This document shows positions 27,401 through 42,500 of a stretch of 64,000 nucleotides of DNA, in pieces (the first letter of the stretch is position 1; every line of letters starts with the position of its first letter). The notes under the pieces are model-generated. The model ran no database searches and was not told the origin of the DNA. It was given only the letters and a program-made list of their open reading frames with translations. Location of the stretch: NCBI GenBank assembly GCA_011037195.1, contig JAAEAF010000392.1:186001-250000 (forward strand), written 5' to 3'. The position numbers were made by a program, and so were the translations under genes. The DNA comes from Triatoma infestans. Lineage: Eukaryota > Arthropoda > Insecta > Hemiptera > Reduviidae.

Positions 27401-30400
27401 GAATAGATTTTCATACTTTTGGAGAACTCTTGCTACCTTCTGGCTCATATATTTCTGATGCTGCTGCTCCAGATTTATTACTATCAATTACTTTTTTTAA
27501 TTCCACTTCTCAGTGGTCTATAACCACTTCTCAGCATATTGATTTTCTTTTTTATCATGTCATGATCAGCTCGTGGTTCAATTTTTGTAATTTCTCTGCC
27601 AATTCTCGTATGCAGCAGCTTTCAAGCTTCTGTTTTTATAAAACTCGGCTTAAATTTTCCATACTTTTGGAAACCCCCTGTATAACTCAATAAATTCTTT
27701 CCAAAATTGTCTGTTTTGAACGGCCGTCATGGTACATACACATTAAAATCAGCTCTATGTGGATACTAACCAACTGAAAACTATTGCGCAACGTAACACA
27801 GCTCGTACCTACACTGCTTAACGCGTTCTGCAACGCTTCTGATAATGCCTGATAATGAAATCAACAAACTACTAAAATAATTATATCCAACGACTTACAA
27901 TGATACTCTTCTTAAAAATTAAATTTAAAAAATTAAACTCTTACTTCTTCTTAAAAATTTGACTCTTACATAAAACCATTAACAATCTTGGAATAAGAAA
28001 TTCGGAACTGTTGACGTCAAAAATAGAACTGTCCTATCAATAAAATTCATCCCTTTCATGATTTCTTTCATCAAAATCTTGGATTATTTTACAAAATAGA
28101 CTAGTAAAAAAGGCCACAAAACTCAATTATTAAGCTCACTTCTTTTGTAGCTGGCTCTGCTGCTTTCAACAGATCAGTGAATGCCGTGCACAATTTTCTA
28201 GTTGCATCCAATAATTTGTCACCGCTATCATCATCTATTAATGCAGCTAACATACGCACACCACGTGATACTTCCGGTAAACCGGTGGTAATTGTAGTAA
28301 TAGCTGCGCCTACCGCTGTGTGATCTACATCTTCTGAAGATCCTGTAGAACGTATAAAAAAAGTTTTAATTAATTTGGATGAAGAATTAATGGTAAAGAT
28401 GGATGAATATACAAAAACTAAAACTAAAATCAAGCAAATCATTATTTGAGCCCTGATTAAATAAATATTTATGCTTTTTTTTTTTTTTTTTATATATATA
28501 GATAATTACATAGACATTATTATAGAGAACAAGTAAACAGGGAAGTATTTAAAAAAATGAAAAAAAAAAATAGTAAATAAAATAAGCGGTATGGAAACTA
28601 GCCGTATACAATCTTATTTTTCATTGTAACCGCTTTATGGAAACCACAATGCTTATTGCCCTTGAATTGCTAAGTAAGATTAATCAGGTGGATGAGAGAG
28701 TATAAAGCGGAAGGAAAAAAAGCGTTATGACGAGAACTTGAGGTTCTTGGAATTTCTTAGGTCAAATTTTGTTCAGGGTCATTAGGTCAATCTACGGGCA
28801 AGAAATGAAGATATTACCAAAACACTTTACATGATTCTCTAGTTTTAAATTATTTCTGTCTTGTGAAATGGCCAAACAGTTTCTGCCAAAAGATTTTAAT
28901 TACAAGCTGATAAATCTACTGCCACACTGGAGCAAGAGCTCGGAGAATGCTGGCTAGTACGTTTCAATTATTAGACTTTAATTGATTATTTTCTGTAATT
29001 ATGATTATTATTTCTTTTTCTTTTTTATTAAGAAAAAATCTGAAAACTGAGAATGGTAACTTAAGTGACTTTTTTTTCATAAAAATTAATCCCATTTTAT
29101 TGATCTCTATATTACTTAAATGAAGACTGGACAAATAATCTAATCTAACTACCTCAGATACAGATTTGGCTGGAGGTAACTTTTAGACAAAACAAAATGC
29201 ATTCATATATTTTTGAATTATGCTACATTATTCTATTTTTATTGGAATATGAGGTCACAGAATCAAATCTAAAAAATAATCTTACCTGAAGTTAATGTGA
29301 CAACCTGAGCGGTAGCAGCGTTCATTGCTGCTAATTGTGAGCTCACATTTTGTTTGTTTGTATCGACTGTTGTCTCCTTCCATTTTCTAGAGGCCTATGT
29401 AAATTATTCATTTTAATTAAAATATTTGCAAAAAACTTTAATGACAATAAAATTTAGTTACATATAATATTGTGCTATATCTAATTAATCAGTGCAAAAT
29501 TTTGCAGAATTTTCTACTTACCGCGTCTGTACCTAATTCAGGTATTTCTGTTCGAGTTAACAATTCTCTTTCAACCGTAGTTATTACTTGCTGGCCAGCA
29601 GTTATTGTACTTAGAAGGGCTCGTTGTGGTTCTGTCAACACACTTGTAACTTGTGTTTGTTGAACCTATAAGAAATAAGTAACAATTATACATGATTATT
29701 AGGAAATTTTCTATAAGAATTGGAGACTAAAAACAGAATTATAACAAAATAATATATGCACTCTAAACATTTAATGAAAAAAAAAGCAATTTTTGGATTA
29801 ATTTGCGAAAGTGTACAAAAAATAAAAATAAAAATCTGTGAAAGAGAGGTAGATATGTTTGAATCGTGCTTGCAGTATTGTTATTTAGCAATTTTATTTC
29901 TCCTGAATTTTCTTTTCAGATAAAAAATATAAAATGCAAGAATTTTTGTTATTGCTTTAAATATAACAGTTAATTAAATCTTTTTATTTTGAGAGAAGAC
30001 AATTTTTAAAAGCAATAATATTAATAATAATGCTGTAGAACTATCGGATGTAATATTCGTTACAAAAAAAACTCTAATTTTCGATTCTATCAAGATATTT
30101 GAAGAAAATCTGATAATACCAAATTTTAAAAAACGAAATAGATTTTTTTTTAACTACTCCTACTATATTTATGAAAACATTTAAATTGCACCAAGTTTTA
30201 ACATTGATTTAAAAAAAAATCCAATAAAATCCGATTTACTGAATAATTTAGGGATATTATTTGCATTCTACTATCTGCACTCCCTTATTATATACATTAA
30301 TGGAACAATTTTTGCATGAAATGATTTAAGAAATTCATTTCGATTATTTTATTTCAACCGTCATCTAAGAATCAAAAAATATAAGTGAATTCAAAGCATA

Positions 30401-33400
30401 AAAAGGTGTTTTAAAGCCAAAATTCGAAAAATGAACAAAATCAAATTACTGGAAATATCTGGATTTTTCGAAATATTTTCAATTCTTTTAAACCAAAATC
30501 GGAAAAGAATAACATATAAAGCTTTACATTGTATGCAAAAAAAAAATGTTGCTTGTCATCTCTGAGAAATTAGAAGAGAACAAAAAATCAAAATTAATGA
30601 AAAATTCGAAAGCTATAAACATTAAAATATTGAATCCTCTTGCACATACATAGCCCTCCCCTTTCATGACATGCAATATAGCAATAAAATAAAAAATAAA
30701 ACATCAAATAGAAGACAACCCCTTAAATTGCTAACAAAAATAAAACGAAATATACCGACATTTAAATATTATAGGATCACAAAATTAAAAAACACAAAGA
30801 TTTTTTTTTAAAAAAAAAGTTACACACATGAACGTCCATGCAAACAGATGAACACTTTATTATCAGGGCACCTAATTTTCTTTAATTTTTTTTTTAAGTA
30901 CATACTCGAATCCAATAATAGTTATCATCATCTTGTATAGAGACAGCATGTAAGAATACATAAATTTATTAATCACTTTTTAATCGTGTCTTATTGTAGA
31001 TATTAAGAATTATTAAATATTTTGACAGGAAGATTCCACATAAAATCACTTTTGTTATCGGCTGTAATTTATTATTATCATCAATACATTAAATTATATA
31101 GGGAATTAATATTTGAAATGTTGGTGAGAGTGATTAAATGGTTGTGAGGGGAGGGAGGGTAGATTGGGCTCTAAAATCAGTTAACTCGTTTGAAATCAGT
31201 TACCTTGTTTTCGTGAACGGTGTGTATGTACTGCGTACAGCGGAGTGTCTGTGAGTCATGCTGTGATTGTATTTGGATACGGTATAATTTTAGAAGAGAA
31301 GTAATAATAGGTTTGAACTTATTATTTTTGTTTTAATGAAAATTTGTGATCTGTGAGTGATAAGGAGATCAATAACTATAAACAAAAGAAATAGTTAGTA
31401 TCACAATTTTGAAGTGAGATATAATCCCATAAACAGAAAGTACAGTGCAGTTTCCAGAGGAATAGAAGTCTTCAATGTAGGGACAAATAACTCCATAATT
31501 TTGAATCTGATAAGTAAATATCTTAAATATTTTATTTCTTTTAGTAATCAACTTAACTTGGTTTTATTAATTTCATTTATATTTGTTAATATATTAGTAC
31601 ATATATTATACTAGTATATATTGCGAGATTGTTGGTTCATAAAAAAAAAAATCCCTATTTCAGTTGTAAATATAAAAACGTAATAGCAGTGCGTTTTCTT
31701 TTTATTATTACTTTGATTTGTGGGTGGATCAAATAAAGTTAAAGTCGAACAATGGGAATGAGTGAAAAAAATGCTTTGCAAAAATCGAAGCAAAACCATA
31801 GGAAAAATGTTATACAATATATACTCATCACTGTTTTGTTGTATTTTACTTAAACCAATAATAATAATAATTATTATTATTTTCAAAGATTAATTCATGT
31901 AATTATATAACTATATGCTATTTTTTTTTTTAAATTCAGAAAACATAAAAAAACAAGTCAGTAGCTTGCTATAAACAGATGTTTCTTCCATATTGCGATG
32001 AGCTTCTACTGAGTTGTGACTCCTTGAATACTATGGAACACTGACAAGAACCATGGTAGAACGGGGCTTGATATTCCCTTCCATACCTGTGGTTGGCCAG
32101 CGGTTGACGAGGTCTCCCCTCCCATGCCCTCCTACCAAAGTTATAGCCATGTTTGTTCCGGGAAACCGTTAATAGTTTTTCATGTGCCTTTTCTCTCCTT
32201 TCTCTGTGCAGGGACCGCCTTGTTCTGCTTAGAGATAGTCCATATCTCTATTTATAATTTTCCTCTTTCTCTATTTCCACTGCCTCTCTTACGACATTCG
32301 GAATAACTGTTTACTTGATCAAGGACTTTGGTGCCCTCAAAATTTGACTTTGATATTACTTCGATTGTTCACAAAAATACTTTGATACCCAGTTGCAAAC
32401 GAATGCTCTGCAGTGCAGTCTTTTCCGTTTTATTATGCCTGACACAGGCTCTTCTTTATTATTATATTATGCCTGACATTATGCTATTTAAGGCTTGTTG
32501 CGTCTAATCTTTTAGTCTGTCTTAAGGGACAGGACCCTGAAAAGCTAATTGCAATATTGGCGAAACGTCCGTTTATAACAAATAAAAAGATCCCAATCCG
32601 AAAACTTAAGAATTTTTATGGGAATGGTCGCGGAAGCTTAAAAGATCATATAAAAAACATAATCATTTGGAATATTGTAATTTTTTATATATCTTTAAGT
32701 TCAGTCCTCATATTTTTTCCTGAGTAAGTGCTTGAAAATTCTGCACTCCTTACTGGAGTTGATCTGTTTATTACTTTGCCTTTTGCAAGGAAAATTTCTA
32801 TCCCTATCATTTCTGTCTGTACTCTTGAGGTTGCTTTCGGATGACGTAAATTTCCGTCTTTCATGACCTTCTTTAGTACTCATCATAGCCATCATATCCC
32901 ACTTACTAATATGCACTTCACCTTGTTTTATGACAGTTATCTGTGTTCGGTACATCCTCTTCCTTATTTATATGTTTTATCTAGCCGTCTTTAATTGGTC
33001 GCTTCCATATAGCTTATCCTCACCACAGTTCTACAGCCTAATTTCCTTTGAATTGAGTCTAAATATTAATTGTTCTCTCCATTATAATCTCTTGCTATTA
33101 ATTTTTCTTTTACCCACGCTCTGATATCTATCTAAGGTCATCCAGATGAATTCTAATCACTCTACTCAACATCAATTGACTTGGAGATTTGCAGTCGTAG
33201 AGTGGGGAGCTAGTCTCGAAAAAATGGACAATTTTTTTTTACGGTGTATTCCTTGACCTTGCTGCATTCAACCCTTCCTAAACATTCTTAAGAGTTTTGT
33301 ACAATCTCTAAGGGATACTCAAGATCTGGCCAGTTCCTTAATTTTGCAATCACCTAGATGCCCATAAGTAATTCTTTTAAAATCTTCCCACGTAATTTCC

Positions 33401-36400
33401 TTGGAACCACCACTCATTTGTTCCAAAGCAGTTTTCAACTTCTGAGAATCTGAGTAATTTATTATTTTTAAAACTATAACATAATGAAGATGAAATACTT
33501 GCAGATATTCGGAGGTTGGCCAGAATGGAAACCTACTCAGAAGAGCGATACAGCACAGAAAAAAAAAACTGTGGCCTGTTCAAAAAGATTAAACACGATC
33601 CAGGTTCAAACTAGGTTCCTGCCCAAAGAATGGCCAAATCAGCGAAGGTTGGGCTGATGATTATAAAAGCGGAACTTGCTGGGCGAAGCTTTACGATGTT
33701 AGGCGAATCTACAGTGACTGCTCAACACCCACTATTCATTCAAACTTTTAAAATGTGGAAACCGAACACATAAAGTTAAGATGAAATCAAGATGACCCGT
33801 AAAGTTTAGCAGGACAGGGATCAAAATAAATCGGCCACAGAGGCTTTATTAACCAGTTCGAGGACTGAAGAAGAAAAGAATTATTTTAGAAGTTAATATA
33901 AATGACCATAAGCTGAAAAAACTAACTGGTACTAGAATTAGAAAGGCATTCCATAAAGTAGGATAAATGTAACGGTTGTTCTTCCTTCTAGAAGTAACTT
34001 ACCCTCACTTCTCCCTCAGGCCGGAACTTATTCCTCCCACTTCTCGACCTTACTCCATAAGTTTCCTGTTCATTTCGTGTAGGCGAAAAAATGCCAAATC
34101 CAGAAATATATTTTTTTCCTTTTAGTCAACAAAATCAAATCTCCAGTCGTGGTCATGAAATCCATGACTCAAAACTATTTAGCTATTTTAGTTACTTGCT
34201 AGTTTTAGTTTGTAACAGATCCTTACACCTAATTCCCGTTACATCTCTAAAACTTATTTTTATTTATTTATTTTTTGTTGTACCTTTCCATATGACTTCA
34301 AGAGAGGCTGTGGCCTGGCCTAATGGTTTTAACATAGTATCTCCCTTGTATCTCTTTTTTTGCTCCCCATTTTTCCTCCTAAATATATATTTTTTTTATT
34401 TCTTAAGAATTGCACCTCTCCATTCATTATTTCCTGTGACTTGAAGAAAGCTCTGCCCCACTGGCTTCTCTTCTCCTTCCTTCAGGGTTAATCTCGCGCG
34501 TGAATGTGTCAATGTGCGCATATTTGTGTTACATTATTATTTTTCCTTTTTAGACTTAAAGCTTTGTATTAAGTCCATATTACCCTTTGCATCTGCTGTA
34601 TCGAAATTAATATTTGTAGGACTGGTGAAACCTGAATGAGAGATTGAGAGATGATGAAGTTGAAACCTGTGAGGAAGCAGTTGAGCTGGGAACCTGATTT
34701 CGTACGGTGTGTCTGCATTGCATAGGTCAGTAGTCTTTGTATCAACGTAAGAATGCATTTGTGAGCGGTGTAAACGCCAGAACTTTTTTTTTTAAATGTA
34801 AAACTGTGGACTTAAAATAAATAACTGTTAAGGAAACAAATAACTACAAAAAAATCAATAGTTAATGCTTTGAGAAAATAAATAAACATTTTTTTTACAA
34901 TTAAACAGTTACTCTAGTATAAAACAGGTTCCTCTCAAACACATTCAAACTGACAATATCTTCCTATTTAAGAGTAATAAAATGTAGAAAACCTCACAGT
35001 AATGCCACTTTAAATATCATTATTCGCCACTTCTTTTTTATTTACGAGATTCCAAAAAAAAAATTTGCACCCGAGCAAAAAAAAAAAAACAAAAAAAAAC
35101 TCAATGACGCTCGAGTTCCAACAACTGGGTTGTATTGTAATGCTCTAGCTTGACTGGCGTCCAACTAATTACTTACGTGGAAGTATTGCGATCGTGTCAA
35201 ATGTTTGATATAAAGTTTTCATTGGAAATCTCGTTTTGAGGCCTCCTGAGTCCCTAAAAAGTAGTTTTAAAAATTGGTGTGTTTGTTTTACACGAGATGT
35301 TTCTATTAGTAATGAAACTTAACTTTCAATCTATTCATTTCCTGATAAATAAAATGACTACTTTTCAAAAAGGACACTGTAAAATTGCAGTTGGTACTGT
35401 TGTTATATTTGGATAAAGATGGCTTTCTAAGACAGCATTTCTAGTGCTAATGCAAAAACAGATCAAATCTCAAATTTCTGAACTAATGAATCTAGTAGAA
35501 AATAAATGAAAATTCAAATCAACTAATAGCCTATCACATCTATGGCTTAATATGTTCAAGAGCAGTAGAGTACTTCAGAAAATTAAAACACTTGTAGAAA
35601 TAACCCAAATGATACGGGGGGGGGGGGATTGTATTATGTATTGTATTATATTTTTATATTACCTTACTTTATTTAGGGCCCACTTTTGTTTTACCTCCTT
35701 ACAATTATTTAAAAAGGAATACAGCAAATGTATTCTCCTTCTTCATGCTTGCTTACTATGGACCACATCTTGCCATTTATATTCCCACAAACCTTTCCGT
35801 TCAAATTCTAATGATTCCATCATCTCATACTTTTGCTACAGCCAAGAAAGCGGTTGCTCTTCTGAGCACCTCTTAATTTTTTCTTCTTACGCACCCAAGC
35901 CTAACCAAAGATTCATCTTAGGACTCACTCGACTATACCCTTTTCAATTTGAACTACCATCATCATATACATCTAACAAATTGTAGATCTAAAAATGGTT
36001 GTTCCCCATCCTCTCTGTTTAGAAATATGCACAGATCTACTCCAAAAATCCATTTTGGTAATCATAAATTTTTGCCAAGCCTTTTCATAAGAAAGGTCAA
36101 GGTTTCATATATAAGCTTATCGCTTTTAGTTAAAACTTATGATTCCACAATACCGAATTCAACATACTAATAATAGCTCTATGCTCTTTCTGAGATCGGA
36201 GCTAGCCTAGGTCCATCACTTATTTATTTTCCATCGAACGCTAAGGAAATCGACATTACTGCTATGATTTCTATCCTAGAACCAAAGTTGTCAATAATGA
36301 AGGCAGCAAAACGTGGCACTGAAAGAGAATACTATTTCCACCAGCAACTTCGCTAATTGATTTTGTTGTTGTTCCTCTGATTAACATACTAAGTAGAAAC

Positions 36401-39400
36401 TGCAATTAAAAACATATCAGAACCTATAGCAAGTAGATTGTATAATTTAAGAAGTACCAAGACAATTGCTATTTATTTTATAATTTAATTGTAGAATAAT
36501 TGGACATTTCCACAAAAAAATAGTCAACAACGCTAAAAATGAAATAAAGGAAAATCAGTGATTTCTGATTAGTTTTATCTATATAAACAATAAAAAATAA
36601 ATAATAAATTTGGGGAAATGGTTAAAAGCGGAAATATTTAGTTTCGGTCAAACCGTTCTGACAAATTATAATTGAAAAATATTTACTGTATACCAGCACA
36701 AACGCCCATATGAATTTGGGTTTAGTCTTCAGTTCTCTACACAAATTGAGAATGTGGTCAATAATATTACTTTTTCTTTACATAAAAATCATATAAATTA
36801 TGTTTGTTTTTATGAAACTTATAGATTGGTCCCACACTTTTGGCCACTACCATTTCCTGACAACGCATCCAAATTTGTACATATTTACAAAAACAAAAAG
36901 TCATTAACATAAAAAACAAAATAGTGATGTCTGAGAAAGTTGTTTTCACAGAAGAAAATTAAAACCTTACCGTTGGTGCCGTGTGACCAATGTTCACTTG
37001 TCCGCTAACAGTAGTAAAGAGAGCGCCTCCAACATGGCCTGTACCGATAGGTTTAGCTCCTACGAGTGCATGTTGTTGTTGTTGTGAAGTAGTGTCGCAG
37101 CAGGAGTTCGCACGAGTGTAGTTGATAGAAGAGAGGCAGACAAAAACAAAACAAAAAAATCCGTGTACAACATGCAATAAGATGCAGCCTTTTTTTTGCC
37201 AAGATTTTGTTTCAGTGTATTTTAGTGTGTAATGACGCATGATATTTTTTTATGTGTGTGTATGTTCCAAGTGCTAAAAGCTCTATAAAATTAGCATTAT
37301 AAAAATGGTCTAATATAAATCTCGGGGAAAGGTACTAGTTTACTTTTTTAAAAGGCACAGTTTAAAAAAGAAGAATATCGATAACTATAATTCTAGAAAT
37401 GTCCTGATTTCTTCATTCGACTTCGCCTCTAATAACATAGAGGATCACTGAACATCTTTTGCTGACTACTGGCCTGGCATTCTTATTGGAAGCCTCAGAG
37501 AATCCAGTGTTCATCGGCCATCGTAATTAAATTGAGAGCTTCAGTAGCCGCCTTGTCAGCGAAGGCCAGACCAATCGGCTATAAAAACAGCGTGCTGATC
37601 ATACGCTCTCCAATTAAAATGCCGTCTGTCAGGCTGCAGCGTATAGTATCATACACTGTTTTGCCAAAAGTCCACCAGGTTAGTTTTAATCTACGAAAAA
37701 CATTTTTTTTCCTTCCATTTTTCAGAAAGTCCCCTAAAATGGTCAGGGAGAATAAATCAGTGGTTAGATTCGCACTGTTGAAAAGCATTATACGATTTTT
37801 CCGCGATAGTTTCATTTTGGTCTTTGACCAGCTTCGGATGTTCACCCATTTTCATGATGTCTTGATATACAGTCTGATATATTTTACACACTCTTAAGCC
37901 ACGCGCTCTTACTAATAAAGGAAAATAGAAACTGATAAATAATTATTATTTTAATGAACAGCATAAAGTGCAAGAAACCGAAAACAAGTTTAGTCTATTT
38001 CAGGATAAATCAGTAAAATATCCTGAACTACAATTTCACTGAATATTGTAGTGTGTTATTTCTTGTGTTTCATGTCATGTAATAATTATTATCTGCATAT
38101 CATTTAAAAAAATATTAAATATACAAAATATAATTAATTAATATTAAGTAACTTAATATAATGTATTAAAAATAACTTGAATATATATTAATTTTTAGCA
38201 AAACCTTGCATAAGGCCCCGCGCCTACTAGACCCAGCACTGGTCTTTATATTAGAGTGTATACTGTTTAAGCCTGGTGCAAAATCTGTACATTCACACTG
38301 TTTATCAAGATATTTTAAAGGCAGGTGAATACGCGAAACCGTCGATGATGATTGAAACAAGATGATTTAGATAAATAATTCCGTCTATACACGGTAATAT
38401 TAATGATACGAAGAGACAACAATGAAAAAAATTAGTTTTATAGGAAATATATGAACTGAAATTTATGATGAAAGTTAGTAGAACCATACCGTTCAATACG
38501 AAGCCGAATGTTCACTCTCAGGAATTGACAGTGGAATCAGAACCGTTAACCAACCGTTATCTTTCTATGAAAAATATATATTAAAATTAAAAGAAAAATT
38601 TCTTTATATTCCACACCTTCAAACTGTGCCATAATATTTCCAAAATAAATTAAGAAATAATAAAAATATAAGAAATAAGCATTCAAAGGTGTTGTTTTCC
38701 ATCAATAAAAGTAATAAATTGAAAAGCAAACTCTTAAAAATAAATGAAATAAAATTTCAGCAACAAATACAATAAATTAAATTTTACGATTCTTACAAAT
38801 GATAATATCGATATGTACAATATATGTAAGAAACTTTTAAGCTAAATTTTCTATTTACAACTTTAACAAAAATGGTACATAAAAACGTGCAATTCAATAA
38901 CTACTAATTAAAAATACCTACCAAATATTTACAATACAAACAAGAAGACTATTCTATATATTTTATGAAGAATGATATTTTTAGAAAGTTACTATATTCT
39001 TATTAAAGAAATATAAATGGACATAAATGATAATAAAAAAATAATTATTAAAAAATGATATATGTATATAATATGTAAAGTAGATATTACCATCGGCAGC
39101 CCGCATTACAGCTGGTTTGGCCACAGATTCAGTGTTAACTTTACCAACCCGGCTTGTTTCATGTTGTAGAATGGTAGCCCTATATTCAATGAAATAAATA
39201 TTATTATATGAAAATATTCTTTATATCTTTGTTAGAAGTATTTTTTATATTTACTTTGTTATAATACTGTATTTACTTTGTTATAGTACTTTGTTTCAAA
39301 GTATTTTGTTAAGTAGTTTTTGATATCTTTGTTAAAAGTAGAGGAAGAATTGCGATCATGCCAGATTTTCAAAATTGAGTTTCACCGGAAATAACGTTTT

Positions 39401-39546
39401 GAGGTCCGTTTTGAATACTTTATAGAAAAATATAATTATTTATGTTGTGATAAAAAAAAAAAATTATTAAACTTTAATTAATAATAGCAAAAACCCTGTA
39501 ATTTCTCTGTTTCTCTCTTTTCTACACTGTCTCTCGCTCTCTCTCG

Positions 39547-39585
<39 letters not shown>

Positions 39586-42500
39586 AAATGAGAAAAAAGC
39601 ATGTCTGAAAACATTAATTTTCGTTCTAAACACGAATGCAAAGTCTGACAAGATCCCAATTTGTTTTTTTACTAACAGAATAAGAAAACAAAAGCCTATC
39701 CATCAAAAAACGAAAACTCTATAACATTCAGCTAAGGAAGTCAGGCGCAAATTTAAAGTCAATATAGCAAACCATTGTTTACACTCCTTTATTATTTGCG
39801 AGAAAATGACTCAACTATAGCAATAAATTATTAAACTCACTTCAAAGGTGAAACACTATCCTCAACCATGGTAGCACCTTCCTCACCATCAATTCCAAAG
39901 TGATCTTTTGACTTTTTCTTAAAAAAAGAAGAAGAAGAAAATTACATACCACTTTAGAATCATCAGATAATAATTATATTTTCACTTGGCCTATCTACGT
40001 TTATAATGGTATTATTGCTAATTTATAAAATTCTTGATAAAAAACAAACCTTTTTCAAAATGATGTCAATATAACCTGATATCAGTTGTACTATCTGTTC
40101 TCCATCTGGTGTCTGTACGCTGTAATACTGGTCGCTGTAATCTCCAAAATCTAAAGTAAATGTATTCGGTGAGGCACACCATCTTCGTACTGTAGTCAAT
40201 GGATAGGTTTCTAAAATTTCTTTTGTTTGTTCGTCAAGCCGAAGTACAGAATCTTTAGTTACGCCTAAAAGTCTTGGTACTAACTTGTTTTTACCTTTCA
40301 TTTTTTCCTGAAAACGGTAAAAAATAACAATTAAAATCTTAATGTGTTACTTATTTTCTAATGAACAGAGCAGTATTATTACCTTAACAAGAAAGAATGT
40401 AACACCATATGTAGGCAAAGATCTTGCATTTTTTGTATATAAAACTTTTGCATCTAACTCGGAAATTCCAATATGTTTGGCATGTTCTTGGAAAATTTTT
40501 TTCTCTATTCCTTTAACTTTTATATAAGACTGTGGAAGGAATTCCTTCAAACTAAAACAAGTAGAAAAAAAAAAATTAATAAAGCTTATTAATTAATACT
40601 GACAAAGAGAAGTTCATAAAATAGAAGGAAATTACCCAATGGTACTAAAGTTACATACTCCTTATTTGATAACGCATTCTTTATGAAGGAGAAGTAACGC
40701 TTTTTCAACATATCTTTGGAGTGCTCTTAGGAAAAAGAAATCCAAGAAATAAAATCAAACTAATTAGGGTTATCAAACAACACTCGTCATCAAATTTGAA
40801 GCTAATTAATAATAATAAAAAGAAGACAACAAATCTGGCTTAAAATTTAATTTTGCTATATTAACTGTTTAATATTCAATAAAGTTCAATATTAGTAATT
40901 TCTAATATATTGTTCCACTTATTAATTTATTTCAAATTAAATTCATTAAGTAGGCCAATGAACGATCCATTTAAATGCTGTGATCACATCACAGCAATTT
41001 CATCGTCTGCAGAATAAATTTTCAACCTTTCCTACCAATAGTAAGCTGTGCAAAAAGTCAGCAGAAGGCGTCGAAATACGAACTTGCTGCTTTAAATTTT
41101 GACTCAGGAAATCTTTGTCTTTTAATAAAAAATATCAAAAAGTTAGAACATCAAATATGATAAAAACTGATAAAGTTGAAGGGTCAGTTACAAAGTAGTT
41201 ATCTACTCTATCGGCTGACGTCTGACGAAAGAATTCTATAGCTAATAAAAGCCTAGCATTACCAGTTTTGAGATGGAAAGAAACTGAAAATTGGCTGAAG
41301 GTTTTTTCAGTCGGCCGAAAGCAAACTATTGTGGTCAAAGCCAAATCCTTCTGATTGCTTGGAAACCATTGAATAATACATCTTTCTTACTCTGAGCACT
41401 TTAAAGACAAGCCTTCTGAATGGTCTCTTTACATCAGTAAAAAGTTAACTTTGTCATATTAGACGATTAAGTCCGTAGTACTGGACATCTAAGATTTTTC
41501 CCATCAGCCGGCTTCTTTTTATCGAAAGTAAGTTGTAATTGTGCCTTATATAGTGCATGCTGACGGAGCCCATTGTTTAACAAGTACCAAGGCTCAATTT
41601 TGGTTGGTACTTGTATGCGAAGAAAAAAAACTTAGGAGCAGAAGAATGTATTTACAAGGATTATCCTTAAATTATAAGTGGGTGGAAAATGTAAGCGTTA
41701 AGGTAAATCGAATTTAAATAAGGGAATAGATGACAACTAATGGAATGACTAGTTTAATTTACCTGTAGGTTTTTGTACAAATTTAAGATTTTTCATTTTA
41801 TAAAAATAATTAAGATTCTCTAAGTTCAAAAATTAATAAAAAATAAAAATAAGGACAATATTTCATTTTAAATAAATGCCAGTGATTAACATTATACAGA
41901 GCAAATTAGATGTCCATAAAGCAAGCATAAAACAAAACAAAAAATACTCACTCTAGAAAGGGTGGCTTGTGCTTAGATTCTACATAGTCTCCAAATTGTA
42001 TATGCGCTTGAAGTCCAGCAAACATACATGCAAACTGCTGAGTAACGGGATGTGTACTATTAAGTATAGCATCACGTGCCTGGACGTATAGAAGGTTCAA
42101 TTGCACAGGATCACGTGAATCAATATTTTGATCACTGAAGAAAAATTTTCGTTTTAATAGCACCGTTTCGCCTTCACCGATGCCTTGTTCTCGTAATGTT
42201 CGTCCACTATCTACCCAGTTCACTAGAAATGAAAAAGTTTACCTTATAAAATTCTGTGAAAACAAAGATTAAAATTAAATTAAAGGTAGCCGTTTAAATA
42301 AAATTGTAGAGCGATAAAGATATAGGATCAGTCGATGGTGCAGTCTTATAATAATAGAAATTTGGTTATCAATACGATGCAGAAATACTATTATTTTAAA
42401 TAAAGTACTTTTCTATAAACACAACCTAAACCTAAGTGGAGCTTACATAATTCAATCAGAGTAACAGTAATATTCAGGAATGATCTTCTGAGTGGTAGCC

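Larger units (their letters stand above)
29666..36970. other. largest talin intron (7.3 kb)
   Basis: Between exons 10 and 11. Apart from the hammerhead-like relic (32,537-32,569), the AAT/ATT palindrome (31,856-31,881), the repeat A fragment (35,175-35,300) and a 12-G run (35,616-35,627), I see no coding exon. A GC-richer patch at 31,190-31,280 ends at a good minus-strand donor and is discussed as a finding. Confidence 0.5.

Noticed and set aside
37440..37660. GC-richer patch reading SLTDGILIGERMIST on the minus strand
   Set aside because: It looks like a transposable-element fragment, but I could not match it to a family or to another copy in the window.
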